Source: Harmonia axyridis
Taxonomy: Eukaryota; Arthropoda; Insecta; Coleoptera; Coccinellidae
NCBI RefSeq assembly: GCF_914767665.1
Contig: NC_059508.1
Coordinates: forward strand, 21,426,001-21,490,000
Length of the DNA: 64,000 nucleotides
Direction of reading: 5' to 3'
Position 1 is the first letter of the stretch; the number at the start of each line of letters is the position of its first letter. The notes below the pieces were generated by a model that made no database searches, had not been told where the DNA came from, and saw only the letters and a list, made by a program, of their open reading frames with translations. The position numbers and the translations under genes are program-made. Below, piece by piece: positions 1 through 10,789 of this stretch.

Positions 1-2785
1 CGTCCATTTGATGTATGTCATAATTACGTTGTATTGCGATTGCTAAAACAATTCTCAAAGTTTGGAGTCTAAGAACAGGTGCATATGTGTCTACAATTTT
101 ATCTTTCTGTTGGAAACCTCGAACGACGAGTCTGGCTTTATAAATCTGTTCTTTATCTTTCCCTTCTTTTCTTGAGAAAACCCATTTAGTGTCAATGGTT
201 TTGATGTTCTCCGGTTTCTTAACTTGAATCCATGTTTTACTTTCTTCCAACACATCTATTTCTGCTTTTATTGCTCTTGTCCATTTTTCTCTATCTGGCC
301 TTTGATCTATTGCGTCCATGTTTTTTGGAACGTCGTCATTTGTATTTTCTAGTAAATAAGCGAACATTGCTTCTTCCTCAGTTTCAAAATCTGTAATATA
401 ATCATTGTGCCATTTAGGCTTATTTCTATTTCTCTTTGTTGGTGTAGTCCTTTCCTGATCCATCTGATTATTTTCTTCCTCCTGTATATTAACTTCCTCC
501 TGTATGTCTTCAACGATAATTCCTTTTCCTGTTACTATTTCTTTGTTATATTTAAGTTTCTCTATTTCTAATGTATCTGGTGTGTTCAACTTGTTCTCGT
601 CAAACATTACATTTCTTCCCATTTCAATTTTTCTCCTTTCAGGATCCCACAATCTATAAGAGCTATTAGGCCCATATCCTACCATGATTAACTTCTTTGC
701 CTTATTTTCTAATTTTGTTCTTAATTGATCAGGTACATGTTTGTATGCTATACTTCCAAATACTCTCAACTTCTCCAAGTTTAGTCTTCTACCTTCCCAC
801 ATTTCAATAGGGGTTTTATCTATATTTGTTGTTGGACTTCGGTTAGTTAGATAAGCTGAAGTATAAATTGCCTCTCCCCACATATCTTTTGGTAATTCTG
901 AATCAATCAAAAGGGTTCTAGCTTTCTCTACCAACGTCCTGTTCAATCTCTCAGCTTTTCCGTTCATTTCCGGATTATATGGTACTATGAACTTCATCCT
1001 TATACCTTGATCTTTACAAAAATTCCTCATTTCATTCGAAGTGTACTCACCCCCGTTATCTAATCTCAAATTTAAAATATTCACTCCAAAATGATGCCTT
1101 GCGTAAGCATGATATTCTTTGAACTTTTCAAAAACTTCGAATTTATTTTTCAACAAATAGACTACAACCATATGAGTATAGTCATCCAAGAATGTTACAA
1201 AATAGCGAAATCCATCCCAAGTTGTTGGAGAAATGGGTCCACATACATCGGTGTGAACAACCTCCAAAAGTTTATTTGCTCTATACCCCTTCCCATTGAA
1301 GGGTTGCCTCGTCATTTTTCCCATTATACATGGTTCGCATGATAATTTTTCAAAATTTGTATTGTCCAGCACACTCAATTTACCCATACCTTCTACTAAA
1401 TGACTTTTTCCTAACTGTTTTAAATTTTGAATACCTAGATGTCCCAAACGTCTATGCCATAAATCGATTAAATTTTCTTTATAATTTAAGGAGTTGTGGA
1501 TGGAGTAATTTGCTGAATTTTCTACTCTCATATTAACTAAATATAAAGAGCCTTCCTTTTTACCAATCATAACTACTCTATCTTTAATTGTTGCTTTCAC
1601 TTCATTGTGTGCAAATGTTACAGTTAAACCATTATTTTCAAGTTTTGATACAGACATTAGATTCTTTTTGACATCAGGACAATAATAAACATTTTTAATT
1701 TGACATGAAACTTTTACATTTTTAACAAAACTGACTGCATCTATATTACCTATACCTTTAGCTTCTAAATACACACCTCCTTTAGCTACTGAAATTTTTT
1801 TAGGTATTTTAAATTCATGATAATCAGAAAAAACATTTAAATCACTCACAAGATGATCTGAACATCCAGAGTCAACACACCACTTTAAACTGTTTTCAGC
1901 CAAATAAGAATTTTCAAATGGCTCACCTGATCCTGTTTCTGCTATAAATACTACCTTGGCATCCTCATCCTTGTTTTCTGCTGTCGCTGTGTAACTTTCT
2001 CTTGACCAATTCTGGAATTTATTCCTCCCATACATATTTGAATTTTGGCCTCTCCAATTCTCATTTTTATTCTTCGTGTAACCTTGGGTAGACCTATCTT
2101 GATTTCTTTCTCCTCGTCCTGAGTAGGTATTCTCGGTTTTATTTCTGTATCTACATTGGAATTTTTTGTGACCTCGTTTACCACATATGAAACAAGAAAA
2201 AGCATAATTTAATAAACTTGATGTTTCTGCAGTCGGTCTCGTTCTCTTTTCTTCTTCACCTAGTAGTCGATTCTTAACGAAGCCCATTTCTAGGGAGGGC
2301 TGTGTTTCAATTGCAGTAACCACTGCTTCATAACTTTTGGGTATGGACATTAATATATAGTTTATCTTTTCCTCCTCACTTACCTCACTTCCAGAGTCTT
2401 GTAGTTGGGTAAACAGTTCTTCTAGTTTGATGAAGTGGCTTTGTAAGGATTCTTTATCGTTGAACTTGATTTCATTTAAGCTTCTTCTTATGAATAATCT
2501 GCTTCGTACTCCCTTCTGTTTGAATATATATTCCAGGTTAGAAAACATATCATATGCACTTTCCATGTTTTTCACGTATTCTAAATGTGTATCAGCTATG
2601 CCTCCTATTAGGATAGCTTGTGCCTTTGCTTCGCCAGTTTCATTCTCTTCTATATTTCCATAATTTTTATTGGTTACAGCTTCCAAAACTGCATTATCCC
2701 GCAGGATACTTTTAATTCTAAACTCCCACGCTGAAAAGTTATTTCCAGCAAATGGGGTTAAATTATACTTCTCCCTGGCAGTCAT
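1..2785 (-). CDS. Copia-type retrotransposon Gag-Pol polyprotein (partial, runs off window start)
   Basis: I read this frame from the ATG at 2785 to base 1 and found no stop or frameshift, about 928 codons. The order is Ty1/copia: Gag; a CCHC zinc knuckle (C-X2-C-X4-H-X4-C) at about 2153-2194; the protease DSG motif near 1866; the GAG-pre-integrase motif LWHRRLGH near 1440; an integrase core with HTDVCGP (about 1240) and DNGGEY (about 1055); then the start of reverse transcriptase (DTKWVFSRK, ARLVVRGFQQK). The rest of RT and RNase H lies outside the window. An in-frame stop just upstream at about 2835 supports the chosen start. The element is inserted in a Gypsy gag, so it is younger than that Gypsy copy. 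The open frame suggests recent activity, but only part is visible. Confidence 0.93.
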   Translation of the reverse strand, partial: MTAREKYNLTPFAGNNFSAWEFRIKSILRDNAVLEAVTNKNYGNIEENETGEAKAQAILIGGIADTHLEYVKNMESAYDMFSNLEYIFKQKGVRSRLFIRRSLNEIKFNDKESLQSHFIKLEELFTQLQDSGSEVSEEEKINYILMSIPKSYEAVVTAIETQPSLEMGFVKNRLLGEEEKRTRPTAETSSLLNYAFSCFICGKRGHKKFQCRYRNKTENTYSGRGERNQDRSTQGYTKNKNENWRGQNSNMYGRNKFQNWSRESYTATAENKDEDAKVVFIAETGSGEPFENSYLAENSLKWCVDSGCSDHLVSDLNVFSDYHEFKIPKKISVAKGGVYLEAKGIGNIDAVSFVKNVKVSCQIKNVYYCPDVKKNLMSVSKLENNGLTVTFAHNEVKATIKDRVVMIGKKEGSLYLVNMRVENSANYSIHNSLNYKENLIDLWHRRLGHLGIQNLKQLGKSHLVEGMGKLSVLDNTNFEKLSCEPCIMGKMTRQPFNGKGYRANKLLEVVHTDVCGPISPTTWDGFRYFVTFLDDYTHMVVVYLLKNKFEVFEKFKEYHAYARHHFGVNILNLRLDNGGEYTSNEMRNFCKDQGIRMKFIVPYNPEMNGKAERLNRTLVEKARTLLIDSELPKDMWGEAIYTSAYLTNRSPTTNIDKTPIEMWEGRRLNLEKLRVFGSIAYKHVPDQLRTKLENKAKKLIMVGYGPNSSYRLWDPERRKIEMGRNVMFDENKLNTPDTLEIEKLKYNKEIVTGKGIIVEDIQEEVNIQEEENNQMDQERTTPTKRNRNKPKWHNDYITDFETEEEAMFAYLLENTNDDVPKNMDAIDQRPDREKWTRAIKAEIDVLEESKTWIQVKKPENIKTIDTKWVFSRKEGKDKEQIYKARLVVRGFQQKDKIVDTYAPVLRLQTLRIVLAIAIQRNYDIHQMD

Positions 2786-2829
2786 CTCATGAATTTTTTT
2801 CTCTTCAAACCACGCTTTGCTACCGCTTT

Positions 2830-3033
2830 TGATTTAATTATAAAACTGCCAAATACTTTTACAATCTTTATTCAACCCAACTCAGCATGTGCTTCTTATT
2901 ACAATTAACAAGTTCATCGAGAATTAAAGGTTAAGTTACAAAACCACAGAAAACTAACAGAAACATAACTTAAGAAAAAAAAGAAAGAAATAGTTGACCT
3001 CACCTTCTAGTGAGATTGTATATATATTCAACA
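2830..3033 (-). repeat. Probable 5' LTR of the Copia element
   Basis: Read on the minus strand this 204-bp block begins TGTTGAATAT and ends TTAAATCA. It is followed two bases later by GCGGTAGCAAAGCG, which resembles the initiator-methionine primer site of Copia elements. It lies directly upstream of the Gag start and directly abuts interrupted Gypsy gag sequence on the other side. The partner LTR and the second target duplication are outside the window, so the boundaries are inferred from the TG...CA ends and from the break in the Gypsy frame. Confidence 0.55.
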
Positions 3034-3222
3034 GAATGCTCTTGTACCAATATAATGTAAGAAATGTATGGCGTACTGCTCTTTCTTTATATTAAATAAT
3101 TTGAACGAACCTTCTAATCGTTGTACCTATCTAGTCCAGTTCAAAGTAGTATCATAGGGCTCAATGTTGAACGTAGTTTGAAAAACTACATCTGGTGCAC
3201 TCATACTTCGAGTTTCAACCAT
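3034..3222 (-). pseudogene. Gypsy-type gag 5' fragment, interrupted by the Copia insertion
   Basis: A minus-strand ATG at 3222 opens a frame whose residues 20-50 match the usual start of insect Ty3/Gypsy Gag: a PYDTTLNWTR stretch followed by VQRLEGSFKLFNI. A TAG codon replaces the tryptophan normally found right after NWTR. The frame otherwise continues cleanly to 3034, where the Copia LTR starts. The remainder of the Gypsy element would lie beyond the left edge, past the Copia element. Its 5' LTR is the adjacent block 3296-3524. Confidence 0.72.
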
Positions 3223-3295
3223 AGCTTCCTGGGTAGATTCGTTTATCAGAATATATAAAATATCTTCTGCTCTTCTTTAAATCCTCGTCGCCAGT

Positions 3296-3524
3296 TGTTG
3301 TGTACTTGGTAATAAAAGGACGTAAATTTCCTTTTAGGTTTTATTACTAATACGATTATCTTGAATATACAATTATGATTTATAATGGACATATGCTATT
3401 ATTTGTAGTGGTAGCTTCATACTAAGTTTCCGTACTTCTTCGAGTCGGTCGATCACCTGAATTTCCTTCTCTCCGTTATCGGCGCGTATATTCAAAATAT
3501 GAACTTATAAAATAATACATAACA
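3296..3524 (-). repeat. Gypsy 5' LTR with primer-binding site
   Basis: On the minus strand the 229-bp block starts TGTTATG and ends CACAACA. It is followed at once by ACTGGCGACGAGGAT, a primer-binding-type sequence common downstream of insect Gypsy LTRs. A Gypsy-like gag starts about 70 bp further on. The right boundary at 3524 coincides exactly with the start of a repeat also present, without the LTR, at about 53,766. Confidence 0.75.
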
Positions 3525-3800
3525 CCGAATATTTACCAGCAAGAACTAACCTATAAATATTGGTAGCTGTTTAGGTAAACAAAGTGAACGTTTTGAGAAA
3601 TTTGCATTTTATTTCTTAATTTTGGTCATTTGTGGGAACCATTTCATTCCAGGAAAAAAATGTGCTCTCAATAATGAATTTTTCAAGAACTTATACGATT
3701 ATCAACTAAACATCATATTTAATTTGATCCTACTAAAAGAATTGAAAATAATACTGATAAATCCTGAATTTTATTAGAAATAAGAATTTACCTACATGTA
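3525..3800. repeat. Dispersed repeat R, copy 1 left part (resumes 6749-6800)
   Basis: This stretch matches 53,766-54,060 over its full length with small differences; both copies share for example ACCTATAAATATT and GTGCTCTCAATAA. After the inserted TIR element the match resumes at 6749 and runs to about 6800, paralleling 54,058-54,140. The comparison supplies an empty site for the TIR element. No coding potential was seen. Confidence 0.8.
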
Positions 3801-4338
3801 CCCAGCAAACACAAATACGTATCATAGACATAACATATATATTACAACGATCTATGTTACATAACAATGTAACAAACTCGCGCCTTTCTCGTACCGCTCA
3901 ACGACCGCTCTATGTCCGCCTTCCGTTACATAACATGTAACAAAATTGCCATGTATCATGTACAGATCATGTAACATACATGATACATCGCTGGTATATT
4001 ACATCTGTAATATTTATGGTACATCCTTTATGTATCATATACCTAGCTGTTACATTTCTGTATAGACGATGTACCTTACATGATACATTGAAAGATATTG
4101 CTGGTACATTACATCTGTAATATCCTTTATGTATCATTTACGTAGCTGATATATTGCTGTTATATAATAACTTACATAGATAATACGTACCTTTCATATA
4201 ACATTCAGATATCTGTTATGTTACTTTTATATATCATGTTTGTAGCTGATATATCTCTAATATATCTCACACAGAACTGAGATATTGTTTTATATTGCAT
4301 GGAGAATTTTTTACTGAGGTTTTATGTATTATAAATAT

Positions 4339-4620
4339 ATACAGGCTGGCTCAGTTTTTTGTAGAATAACAGTTGTGAGAGTTTTCAGTTTTTAAGATGA
4401 AAACATAATATGAATATGGGTCGTAATTTCATCATAAGGAAGTTATATCGAGGTTGTTCAAGTTACCAGATTTATCAATAAAATCTTTAATTTTGAACAA
4501 CCTGATGTCAATAACCTCCTTATGTTTTTGTGAATTTATTGACCTATAAAGTGACTATGACGCTTTCATCCTAGAAGTGAATACACCACGTTACTCTACA
4601 AGAACTGGGCCAACCTGTAT
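4339..4620. mobile_element. Small MITE nested in the 2.95-kb TIR element
   Basis: The left end (ATACAGGCTGGCTCAG, then TTGTAGAATAAC) and the right end (GTTACTCTACAAGAACTG, then GGCCAACCTGTAT) are imperfect inverted repeats of about 32 bp, flanked by TA. The interior also holds GTTGTTCAAGTTACC and an inverted-like TTGAACAACCTG. It is non-coding and later than its host element. Confidence 0.7.
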
Positions 4621-5334
4621 ATGGTTATATTACATAATATATAGGTACTCAGTAAAAAGTTCACCATGTTATATAAAAAAATTTATCCGTTCTATGTGAT
4701 ATAACCAAAAGAAATATATCTGCTACAAACAAGAGACATAAGAAAAATGTAATAGTTATCTGAATGTTTATATTACATATAAGTACTCAGAAGTAAATTC
4801 TCTATGCAATTCAAAAACAATACATACCTGTACAATTCTTTCTGGAGAAAAAACTAATCAAACTACATATAAAAAATCTAAATATGCCGACACCACACAA
4901 ATTATGTTTTAGTGAATTTGTTGGAATTTTTTTTCAATACCTTCCAAACAAAAATATAAAAAATGATACACAATACCAATTGAAACTAAAACTGCTGGTA
5001 TCTAGCCAACATCAATTAATAAGAGATATATCACTTATAAATTACATGAAAAGAGATACTTATGAATTAAGATGCATTCCAAAAATATATATTTAAACTC
5101 CATCTTTCATTTTTTGCTAGAAAGATATTTTTAAGTCAACAATATTATTATTTTGAACCTAGAAAATTCAACAAAAACCAGATTCCTACGTTTGGTATGC
5201 ACCACATTTGAAATATTACAAATAATTTATGAATAGTAAAACAGGATTTAATAATTTAACAATTGGGTGTTTGTTAAATGAAAGATCATAGAATTATTGA
5301 AAATTTTTAATGTAATCAAAGTACCTACATCAAC

Positions 5335-5490
5335 CAAAACTTATTTTTGTCTCTTGATCCTCAATGTGGCCAGCCTTATCCACTCGGCTGATATCTATCT
5401 TCTCAAAGTCTGCACATTGGATGAAAGATTGAGATGCAAAACCTAAACATATTGGAATGGTATTTACAATTAAAATTCTCAGTAACGAGG
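5335..5490 (-). other. Short open stretch inside the TIR element, possible captured exon
   Basis: The minus strand reads without a stop for about 50 codons, ending in a TGA near 5331. It includes the protein-like string FIQCADFEKIDISRVDKAGH. Base composition is clearly richer in G+C than the surrounding element. I do not recognise the product. A chance ORF is possible. Confidence 0.25.
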
Positions 5491-6109
5491 TTTCCTGATT
5501 GGATAAATAACAAATTTCTTACATAATATAAAGTTATGAAAGTTTTGAATACATGAGTAAACTTCAGAAGGTGATTCCTCACTCTGAAACAGCAAAATTA
5601 TTTATATCATACTAAAACATTTGATTAAACTTATCAGAATCTATTTCTCAAAAAGCATCCTTATGTGATCTGACATTGGTCATTAATAATGATGGAAAAA
5701 AAGTGTATTGTGCATATATAAAATCTAGATGTTTTAATTTCACGAATAGCAGAGAATAACATAGGTATATACATCACAAACATAAATAAAATATAGCAGA
5801 AAAATAGTCTAAGTAGTGAAAACTAGCGCACTATTCAGATACTTCTTATTTAGATGATAAAACAATTATGGTATTACTTCAGAATTATATACACCCAAAT
5901 GCAAATTACCATAAAAAGGAAAAATATCAAAATGCATATAATTTGAATGAAGAAGACAGAAACCATGCACACATTCCATTAACGATCCACAAAAACATGC
6001 AGCAAATATACCTATGCTATTAACAGGCATGCAAGTACAAAAGCAAAATGAAAGGCACATACAACAGCATTTATATATCTAAATGTAGTTACGTTGTCGA
6101 AGTATACTT

Positions 6110-6310
6110 ATATTCACTTACCTCACATATTTTCACTATGAAACTAATCTGGAATTGGTGAAAAATCATCGAATGTTGAATATTATTATTACAGTTTTTC
6201 ACTTCTTATCTCACATATTTCCACGATGAAAGTAATCCGAAATTGATGAAAAATCAAAGAATATTGGATATTATTATTATTATAGTTCATCACTTCTAAC
6301 TAACAATCAA
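6110..6310. repeat. Two-copy tandem repeat of about 95 bp
   Basis: The sequence from CTTACCTCACATATTTTCAC to the TATTATTATTACAG run is repeated with mismatches immediately downstream (CTTATCTCACATATTTCCAC onward). It lies inside the 2.95-kb TIR element. No gene is visible. Confidence 0.6.
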
Positions 6311-6815
6311 AAGTTAGAAAATGCATATCACTTTTCACTGCACTAGTCCTGGCAAAAATCTCTAAACAGTTCAACTTTAATAAAGGTTATGTATTATAAG
6401 AGTACTTGTATAGATCTGAGTAATATATCATGAATATGCTATATTTATATAGCTTTTACATAATATTAGCAATGTAAAATATATATTGCGAATGTTACAT
6501 ATATGATATGTAACTATATTACACACTAGTAGATATCAGAGTAATATTGTTTTTAGGGATGCTCGAAGATGTATCATATACGTAACTTCAGTAATATAAC
6601 AATGTTACATATATGATATATGAATTAATTATATTAATAATAATGTTATGTATCAGATACATTAGTTTTGTGATGTATCAGGTATATACCTCATTTCTTA
6701 GGGATGTTATGTAACGGGAAGGCGCATATAACAACATGGTTTGCTGGGTATAATGTAGTATTGTTACAGAATGCTACTGCATACTGAATATTATTTTTTT
6801 TATTTATTCGTTAAC

Positions 6816-7949
6816 ATGGCGCCACGAAGCAACACCGCTTCCGATGTATCGTGCAGAAAATGCACAAAAGAAGTCAAGATATTTGTGTTATGTGGAAAGT
6901 GTGAGTCCAAATATCACCCTAGCTGTGTATTAAAAATACCTGGTACTTTTGTGAACTCGAAAGGTACTGTAATTTGCTGTGGAAATCAACAAGAGTGTGA
7001 ATGTAAAATCAAAGATGACGAAATAATTCGATTAAAGATGAGAATATCGAATATTAATGAATCACTGTTCGAGAAGTCAATTATTGATTCAAATAATCCT
7101 GAAAATTTGGAAGTTATGGAAGTTCGAGAAAATATTGTAACTAATAAAACCGATGTCAGTCTCGAACACGGTGAGTCCCATTTTCTAAAAATAATTATTG
7201 ATCAGAAGGATTACATAATCGCTTAGCTAAATGACAAAGTCGACATTCTCAGAAAGCATATAAATCTTCTAGAAAAGTTAGAAGTCACTCGCATTGAGAA
7301 TGATAATATTCAACGTAAACATTCAAAGAAATTGAATGAATATAATAAAAATAAATCTAATGATGATAAGGGGAATTCCAACATATTAATTCCGAAAAGA
7401 AACCCCGATTCTATGATAACAGATAAGAACGATGATATCAGCGATCTCTCTGAAATATCACAGCCCATACCAACTGCTCCAGGTGTGGAGAATATAGAAT
7501 TGGAAGCTGATAGCTGGCAATATGTCGCACATAAAAAAGGGAGGTCGAGAAATGAATATGAAATTAAGGAACGCGAAATAAAATCTTCCGAAAAACCTAA
7601 ATCAAAACCCACCAAAAAAAGGTACATAAGAGAAAATAATCAATTCTGGAACATAACAGGTGGTTCCACAATAAATCCTGTGAAAGCAATTCAAAAGAAA
7701 ACTGCACTTTTTGTGTCTAGAATATCTACCGACACAACTTTAGATCAGTTCACCTCAATGGTGAAGCAGTCTTTCCCAGAGGCCGAATGCCAATCAGTCA
7801 CATCAAGGTTTCCTGACAAGTATAGTTCCTTCAAGGTTGTTATAAATGAAAACAATTTTGAAATGGCCAGTAACTCCAATACCTGGCCAAAGGGAGCATA
7901 CATTACTAAGTTTTTTCAAAGGAAGACGGGAATATTAATTGCAACCTAG
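6816..7949 (+). pseudogene. CR1-like non-LTR retrotransposon ORF1 (one internal stop)
   Basis: The frame opens at ATG 6816. The N-terminus has a PHD-like cysteine/histidine cluster (CRKCTKEV, CGKCESKYHPSC, then CCGNQ), as in ORF1 of CR1/Jockey-type elements, followed by a charged coiled-coil region. A TAG at 7224-7226 interrupts it; the same frame then continues to 7949 through a basic region (KPKSKPTKKR) and a C-terminal part (LFVSRISTDTTLDQFTSMV) of the RNA-binding type seen in insect ORF1 proteins. The product would be the nucleic-acid-binding chaperone of the element. ORF2 follows directly and is truncated. Confidence 0.75.
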
Positions 7950-7996
7950 AAAATAAGACATATCCCAAAAACCATGTATCTAATAGAACGAGAGAT

Positions 7997-8099
7997 ATGA
8001 CGTATATGGGCCTATTGCATTTAAATATTCAGAGTGTAAGAAATAAAATAAATGATCTTGAATGTCTTATCTACTCTCAACAAACGAAGATTTTTGTCA
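7997..8099 (+). pseudogene. ORF2 start of the same non-LTR element: endonuclease N-terminus, truncated
   Basis: After ORF1, an ATG at 7997 opens a frame reading LLHLNIQSVRNKINDLE. This is the first strand and helix of the apurinic-like endonuclease domain of CR1/Jockey-type ORF2. The match ends abruptly near 8100, so nearly all of endonuclease and reverse transcriptase are missing. A 3' truncation is unusual for a simple insertion and points to a later deletion or insertion. Confidence 0.7.
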
Positions 8100-8105
8100 G
8101 TAATC

Positions 8106-8710
8106 ACAAAAATAATTATTTTATTGTCAATCTTCAAATAAAATGTTTCCTTCTTTAATAGTTAAGTGGTACAATACGATATATATAATTTGACTCGCTC
8201 TGCTCGCCGAAGGGGCTCCGCCCCTTGGACCCCGTCACTATGCCGGTAGATCCTTCACTGGGTATCCGTCTAGAAAATAAGAGATTTTTTTCGGAAACCT
8301 TGTATCGTTAGCTGATTTCAGACGATTCACTCGGTATAGGTACTATGCTGATTCTAGGGTGGAATTCTATATGATTTTTTTCCTAGAACATACCGTTTGG
8401 CCCTTGCTCACATGAAAATATTTGATGCAAATAACTTTCCATGACGACAAATCAAGGGCGGTCCTAGCCTTAAATTTTGAGGGGGTTCGCCGTTTGCGTC
8501 CGCCGTTTTGCAATAGATGGCTGTAACGGTAAGTGGTAGTAGAAATAAATATATCATAGATGTCATACAATAAGTTTAGGTATTTGTGAACATAACGCCA
8601 TTGACATGTTAGTCGATTTGTGTCTGCATCATAAAGTTATTCACGATTAACCATTTTAGCTTACGAGCCAAATTCTCGTCATTTGCGGGAGGTTTCAATT
8701 TTCTACTAAA
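8106..8710. other. No gene seen; GC-rich patch
   Basis: No coding sequence is supported here. At 8195-8245 a G+C-rich hairpin-like patch (GGGGCTCCGCCCC) stands out from the AT-rich surroundings. The segment from about 8576 may include the 5' flank of the mariner remnant. Confidence 0.5.
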
Positions 8711-8712
8711 AT

Positions 8713-9768
8713 ATGAAGAAATCCGCGGCTGAGGTTCATCGAATGCTTTCAAATACCTATAGTGAGAACGATATTGGTGGAAGAACGTACCAACGATATT
8801 GTTTATGTCTAGGTTTAGTTATTTTCTGGTACATCTGTAAAATGGCTTGTTCCGTTTGATTTAATAAATAAATAAATAGTAGAGTGGTTTCAACGCTTCA
8901 AGAATGGTGATTTTGATGTCGAAGACCAGCATCGCGGTGGAAGAGAGAAGTTTTTTGAAGATGCAGAATTGGAGGCAATAATTGATCAAGACTCATGTCA
9001 AACGCAACAATAATTGTAGGATCAATAGGAGTGACACTAGAAGCCATTTCAAAACGCCTGAAAGTCATAGGAATGACTCAGAAACAAGGAAATTGGGTGC
9101 GGTACGAGTTGAAGCCGCGCGGTGTTTGAACGGCGTTTATTTACTTGTGAACAGCTGCTTGCAAGACAAAGACGGAAGGGATTTCTGCATCGGATCGGGA
9201 CTGGAGACGAAAAATGGGTTCATTACGATAATCCCAAGCGCATAAAATCATGAGGATATCTCGACCATGCTTCCACATCGACTGCCAAACCGAATATTCA
9301 CGGTTCTAAGGTCATGCTCAGTATTTGGTGGGACCAGCTCGGCGTAGTGTATTATGACTGAAAGAATCACAGGCGATCGTTATCGAACGCAATTAATGTG
9401 TTTGTACCGAGCATTAAAAAACAAACCGTCGCAATACAACGAGAGAGAAGATGAATTGATGTTACTGCATGAGAATGCTCGACCCCATGTTGCGAAAGTA
9501 GTCAAGATATACTTGGAAACGTTAAAATGGGAATTCCTACCCCACAACCCTACCCGACGTATTCTCCAGACGTTGTTCCCACGGACTATCACTTGTTTTA
9601 ATTAATAGCACACGGCCTGGCTGACCAACACTTCCGATCTCATGAAGAAGTAAAAATTTGGATCGATTGGTGGATCGCTTCAAAAGATGACCAGTTTTTT
9701 CAATTCGTACGCTGTCCGAAAGATGGGAGAAAGTAGTGACCAGCGATGGGCAATACTTTGAATTATAA
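8713..9768 (+). pseudogene. Mariner transposase remnant
   Basis: The translated pieces follow a mariner transposase in order: MKKSAAEVHRMLSNTYSE at 8713, WFQRFKNGDFDVEDQHRGGR at about 8884, IIDQDSCQTQ, GDEKWVHYDNPKR-like sequence near 9210, WWDQLGVVYY near 9330, ENARPHVAKVVK near 9471, and a C-terminus ending GQYFEL with a stop at 9766. At least four frameshifts are needed to join them. The block at 8791-8879 is a foreign insert. A live mariner transposase cuts and pastes DNA at TA with a DD34D active site; this copy is dead. Confidence 0.88.
8791..8879 (+). repeat. 3'-end fragment of a non-LTR element inserted in the mariner remnant
   Basis: This block splits the mariner transposase between its first helix-turn-helix and the WFQRF motif. 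It ends in a run of AATA units. Its TGTAAAATGG...TTGTTCCGTT core followed by TAAATAAATAAAT resembles the reverse complement of the 75-bp insertion at 62,125-62,199, so both are probably tails of one retroposon family. Confidence 0.55.
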
Positions 9769-10780
9769 ATGTATAATCATAATTGTCAGTCATACGCATG
9801 TCTTAAAATTTTGTTGAAATATAAATCGTATATTGTATTCTTTAATAATGAATAAAAAATAACCGATATCAACCAAATTCTCAGATCTCATTTTTCCAGA
9901 AATGGCAATTTCTTTCTTCGAAGAATTTGGGAGAAATGAATAATCAAAATGTGAGCGTCAGTCTTTCAAGAAAGTTATTCATGCTTATAGATTTGTAAAA
10001 ATTTTTTAGAGAATATTGAATAATAATATAATCCCAACATTAAGATTATAATTAGCACATTTCTTCTTTATAGAGACATGTATAAGAAGTCCAAATTTAA
10101 TTGATGATTGGGTGGGAAAAATTGACAAAAAAAGTTTATGTTTGTTAGTTAAGTTCTAATCCTTTTTATGGTCCTTTTCTTTGTTTATTTAATAGTAACA
10201 ATAGACAATTATTAGCATATTTTTCTCTGAATTTCAACTTTGAAAAAAAATTTGTCATTTTATGATATTATTGTAAGTCAATTCAAAATGAATAATAGAT
10301 ATATTTTAAGGGCTATCATTCCATTGGATATTTACTTGTGAGCCCTGAAATGAAGTAACATTTATTCAATTGAATCATTAATAGAAATACTACCTGAAAT
10401 AAAGAAATTGCATTCAATGTTTATTTTCAGTTTTGACAAATATTGAATTTACATAATCGTTCGATAAGATCTATGAAAAGACCTACAGTGAGATTTTTGT
10501 TTTAGGAATATTCAGTATAGCTGTAATAAACAAACTGAAAAGAGGCAGAATGAATAATAGATCTACCTTTCGGATACCCATATCTGATGTTGCATCGTAA
10601 TATCATATCTTAAGTGTAACATCTTTGAGAAATCAGGTTATAAGAAGTCCCTCATTTCCAAGGTTTATCAATACATTTTTCAGTTGAGCAGCAAATTATT
10701 CTTCTATTCCATATTTTGGAAAGGAAATACAATATAAAAGCAACAATTTGAAGGACCTATTGGAAATTCCTGACGAACTA
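9769..10780. other. AT-rich stretch without a gene
   Basis: No ORF or motif is convincing. About 10,330-10,470 is similar to 21,640-21,790 (for example CCTGAAATAAAG and GTAACATT followed by CAATTGAAT), so it probably belongs to the untranslated or terminal part of the fossil Copia family that follows. Confidence 0.45.
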
Positions 10781-10789
10781 AGGAGTTTT

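Larger units (their letters stand above)
3801..6748. mobile_element. 2.95-kb TIR element, TA target duplication, no transposase seen
   Basis: The ends are exact inverted repeats (CCCAGCAAAC...GTTTGCTGGG) flanked by TA on both sides. The related repeat at 54,051-54,065 lacks the element and keeps a single copy of the site. Inside the ends, 3815-4330 and 6450-6740 are packed with short palindrome-rich motifs built on TGTTACAT, GATACAT and CATATATGTAAC. The interior is AT-rich with no convincing long ORF, so this is probably a non-autonomous element mobilised in trans. The superfamily is not assigned: TA duplication fits several groups. A smaller MITE is nested at 4339-4620. Confidence 0.85.

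Noticed and set aside
1951..2205. 84-codon minus-strand ORF rich in Lys/Arg
   Set aside because: It lies in another frame of the Copia Gag, whose own frame is continuous and contains the zinc knuckle.
3801..6748. Helitron
   Set aside because: The element has terminal inverted repeats and a TA duplication, neither of which fits Helitrons.
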